Assembly: GCF_017356265.1 (NCBI RefSeq)
Contig: NZ_JAFNAW010000005.1
Location: 1-64,000 of the forward strand
Length of the DNA: 64,000 nt
Direction: 5' to 3'
Source of the DNA: Paracoccus fontiphilus
GTDB taxonomy: Bacteria; Pseudomonadota; Alphaproteobacteria; Rhodobacterales; Rhodobacteraceae
In this document: positions 62,775 to 64,000 of the stretch, one piece after another
How positions within the stretch are numbered: position 1 is the stretch's first letter
Layout: each line of letters opens with the position of its first letter
Notes under the pieces: generated by a model
Databases searched by the model: none
The model's input: the letters and a program-made list of their open reading frames with translations, nothing else
Told to the model about the DNA's origin: nothing
Program-made: the position numbers and the translations under genes

Positions 62775-63961
62775 CACGCAGCCTGCTGCATGGCGGTGGC
62801 GCTGTGGCGGTAATGGTCCTGCGCGGCCGCGACCCCGGAACCCAGCTTCACGGGCAGGCCGAGGTCGGCCATGACCATTTCCGCCGTGGCAATGCCCGAC
62901 AGGGCCATCACGTCGGTCAGGCTGCCCAGGTGGCCGATGCGGAACACCTTGCCCGCGACATCGCCAAGCCCGGTCCCGAAGGCCACGCCATAGGCGTTCA
63001 GCGCGTGGCTGACGATCTTGCTGGCATCGAAGCCTTCCGGTGTGCGGATCGCGCTGACACTGTCGGAATAAAGCTCGGGCCGCCTGGCGCAAAGCTTCAT
63101 TCCCCAGGCGGCGACGGCCTGGCGCACACCCTCGGCGATGCGGTGGTGGCGGGCAAAGACGTTCTCCAAGCCTTCATCCAGCAGCATGTCGCAGGCGACG
63201 TTCAGCCCGTTCAGCAGCCCGACCGGCGGCGTGTAGGGATAGCCGTTGGCGGCATAGCCGCGCGCCATGTCGCGGATGTCGAAGAAGGTGCGCGGCAATT
63301 TCGCCGTCTCGACCGCAGCCATCGCCTTGGGCGAGAAGCCCACGATGGCCAGGCCCGGGGGCAGCATGAAGCCCTTCTGGCTGCCGGTCACGGCGATATC
63401 GACGCCCCATTCGTCCATGCGGAAATCATAGCACGCAATCGAGGAAACGCCGTCCACGAACAGCAGCGCCGGATGGCCCGCGTTGTCCAGGGCGCGGCGG
63501 ACGGCGGCGATGTCGCTGCGCACGCCGGTGGCGGTCTCGTTATGCGTCGCCAGCACGACCTTGATCTTGTGCGCCTTGTCGGCGGTCAGGATCTCCTCGA
63601 ACCGATCCGCCGGAACGCCCTCGCCCCATTCCTGGGCGACGACCTGCACGTCGAGGCCATGGCGCTGGCACATGTCGATCCAGCGGTGGCTGAACATGCC
63701 GTTGCGGGTCGCCAGAACGGTGTCGCCCGGAGACAGCGTGTTGGTGATCGCCGTTTCCCAGCCGCCGGTCCCGGTCGAGGGGAAAACGAAGACCTGCCCC
63801 CGCGTGGTCTTCAGCACCTTCTTCACCCCCTCCAGCGCCGGGTGCAGGATGCGTCCGAAAACCGGGCTGCGATGGTCGATCGTGGGCATGTCCACGGCCT
63901 TGCGCAGCACCTCGGGGATATTGGTCGGGCCTGGAATGAACACGGGATTCTGGCTGGTCAT
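62774..63961 (-). CDS. bhcA: L-aspartate--glyoxylate aminotransferase BhcA
   Basis: Opens the beta-hydroxyaspartate cycle by transferring the amino group of aspartate to glyoxylate, giving glycine and oxaloacetate. The 395-residue class V aminotransferase starts with FIPGPTNIPEVLRKA, carries FPSTGTGGWE for the PLP phosphate, Asp in LLFVDGVSSIACYD and the Schiff-base Lys in VTGSQKGFMLPPG (about 196). It resembles serine-glyoxylate aminotransferases; the downstream bhcBCD genes support the Bhc role. A GAGGAGGAAG ribosome site precedes the ATG. The BhcR-type regulator would lie to the right of the window. Confidence 0.94.
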   Translation of the reverse strand: MTSQNPVFIPGPTNIPEVLRKAVDMPTIDHRSPVFGRILHPALEGVKKVLKTTRGQVFVFPSTGTGGWETAITNTLSPGDTVLATRNGMFSHRWIDMCQRHGLDVQVVAQEWGEGVPADRFEEILTADKAHKIKVVLATHNETATGVRSDIAAVRRALDNAGHPALLFVDGVSSIACYDFRMDEWGVDIAVTGSQKGFMLPPGLAIVGFSPKAMAAVETAKLPRTFFDIRDMARGYAANGYPYTPPVGLLNGLNVACDMLLDEGLENVFARHHRIAEGVRQAVAAWGMKLCARRPELYSDSVSAIRTPEGFDASKIVSHALNAYGVAFGTGLGDVAGKVFRIGHLGSLTDVMALSGIATAEMVMADLGLPVKLGSGVAAAQDHYRHSATAMQQAA

Positions 63962-64000
63962 GGCTCTTCCTCCTCTGATAGGCCCATGATACCCCCCGCG

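Overview
The window is high-GC DNA with the gene content of a Rhodobacterales alphaproteobacterium, most likely Paracoccus. Pointers are an intact beta-hydroxyaspartate cycle operon (bhcABCD, best known from Paracoccus denitrificans), an F1-only ATP synthase operon atpHAGDC, a metal-dependent KdsA, a HemB of the non-zinc type, a FYDLN-acid (TIGR02300) protein and an adjacent split methionine synthase. The species call is an inference from gene content; no rRNA is present.

Layout. 1-2383: edge of a mobile region, with an IS21-type end, a large tyrosine integrase and the tRNA-Gln(UUG) gene that is its likely attachment site. 2478-9353: housekeeping and surface genes (HI0933-type flavoprotein, a kpsT-kpsE-kdsA capsule/Kdo operon, a uracil-DNA-glycosylase-like protein, fhs). 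9350-11869: an unrecognised protein, an IS630 element and about 390 bp with no gene. 11870-19336: class II DAHP synthase, a GlxA-type regulator and atpHAGDC. 19735-33502: methyltransferase, gloB, clpA, pabB/pabC, mfd, a small membrane protein, hemB, a Ysc84-type lipoprotein, a GntR regulator, a YgjP-type metallopeptidase and the FYDLN protein. 33605-36611: an NTF2-like exported protein, then guaB whose 3' end is duplicated about 0.88 kb downstream, enclosing AT-richer DNA that looks like the relic of an integrated element. 36882-46472: a FadL-type porin, an ATPase-metA-ppk2-SDR gene run, an orphan periplasmic binding protein and methionine synthase encoded as two overlapping genes. 46613-48046: manC.

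48122-63961 is the most coherent block. It holds guanine deaminase, xanthine dehydrogenase (xdhABC), a divergent LysR regulator, urate hydroxylase (puuD), hydroxyisourate hydrolase (uraH), an 8-oxoguanine-deaminase-type amidohydrolase, an NCS2 purine permease and bhcABCD. The permease gene starts 35 bp after bhcD on the same strand. Purine breakdown through urate and allantoin ends in glyoxylate, and the Bhc enzymes convert two glyoxylate into oxaloacetate, so uptake, ring degradation and carbon assimilation of purines may be organised together here. The steps between hydroxyisourate and glyoxylate (OHCU decarboxylase, allantoinase and later enzymes) are not in the window.

A roughly 40-bp GC-rich intergenic repeat containing AAATATCC occurs three times (42668, 46570, 56671), each time just after a stop codon and in the same orientation relative to the gene it follows. 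Several intrinsic terminators are readable. No CRISPR array was seen. Functions are assigned from motif recognition only; no database search was possible.
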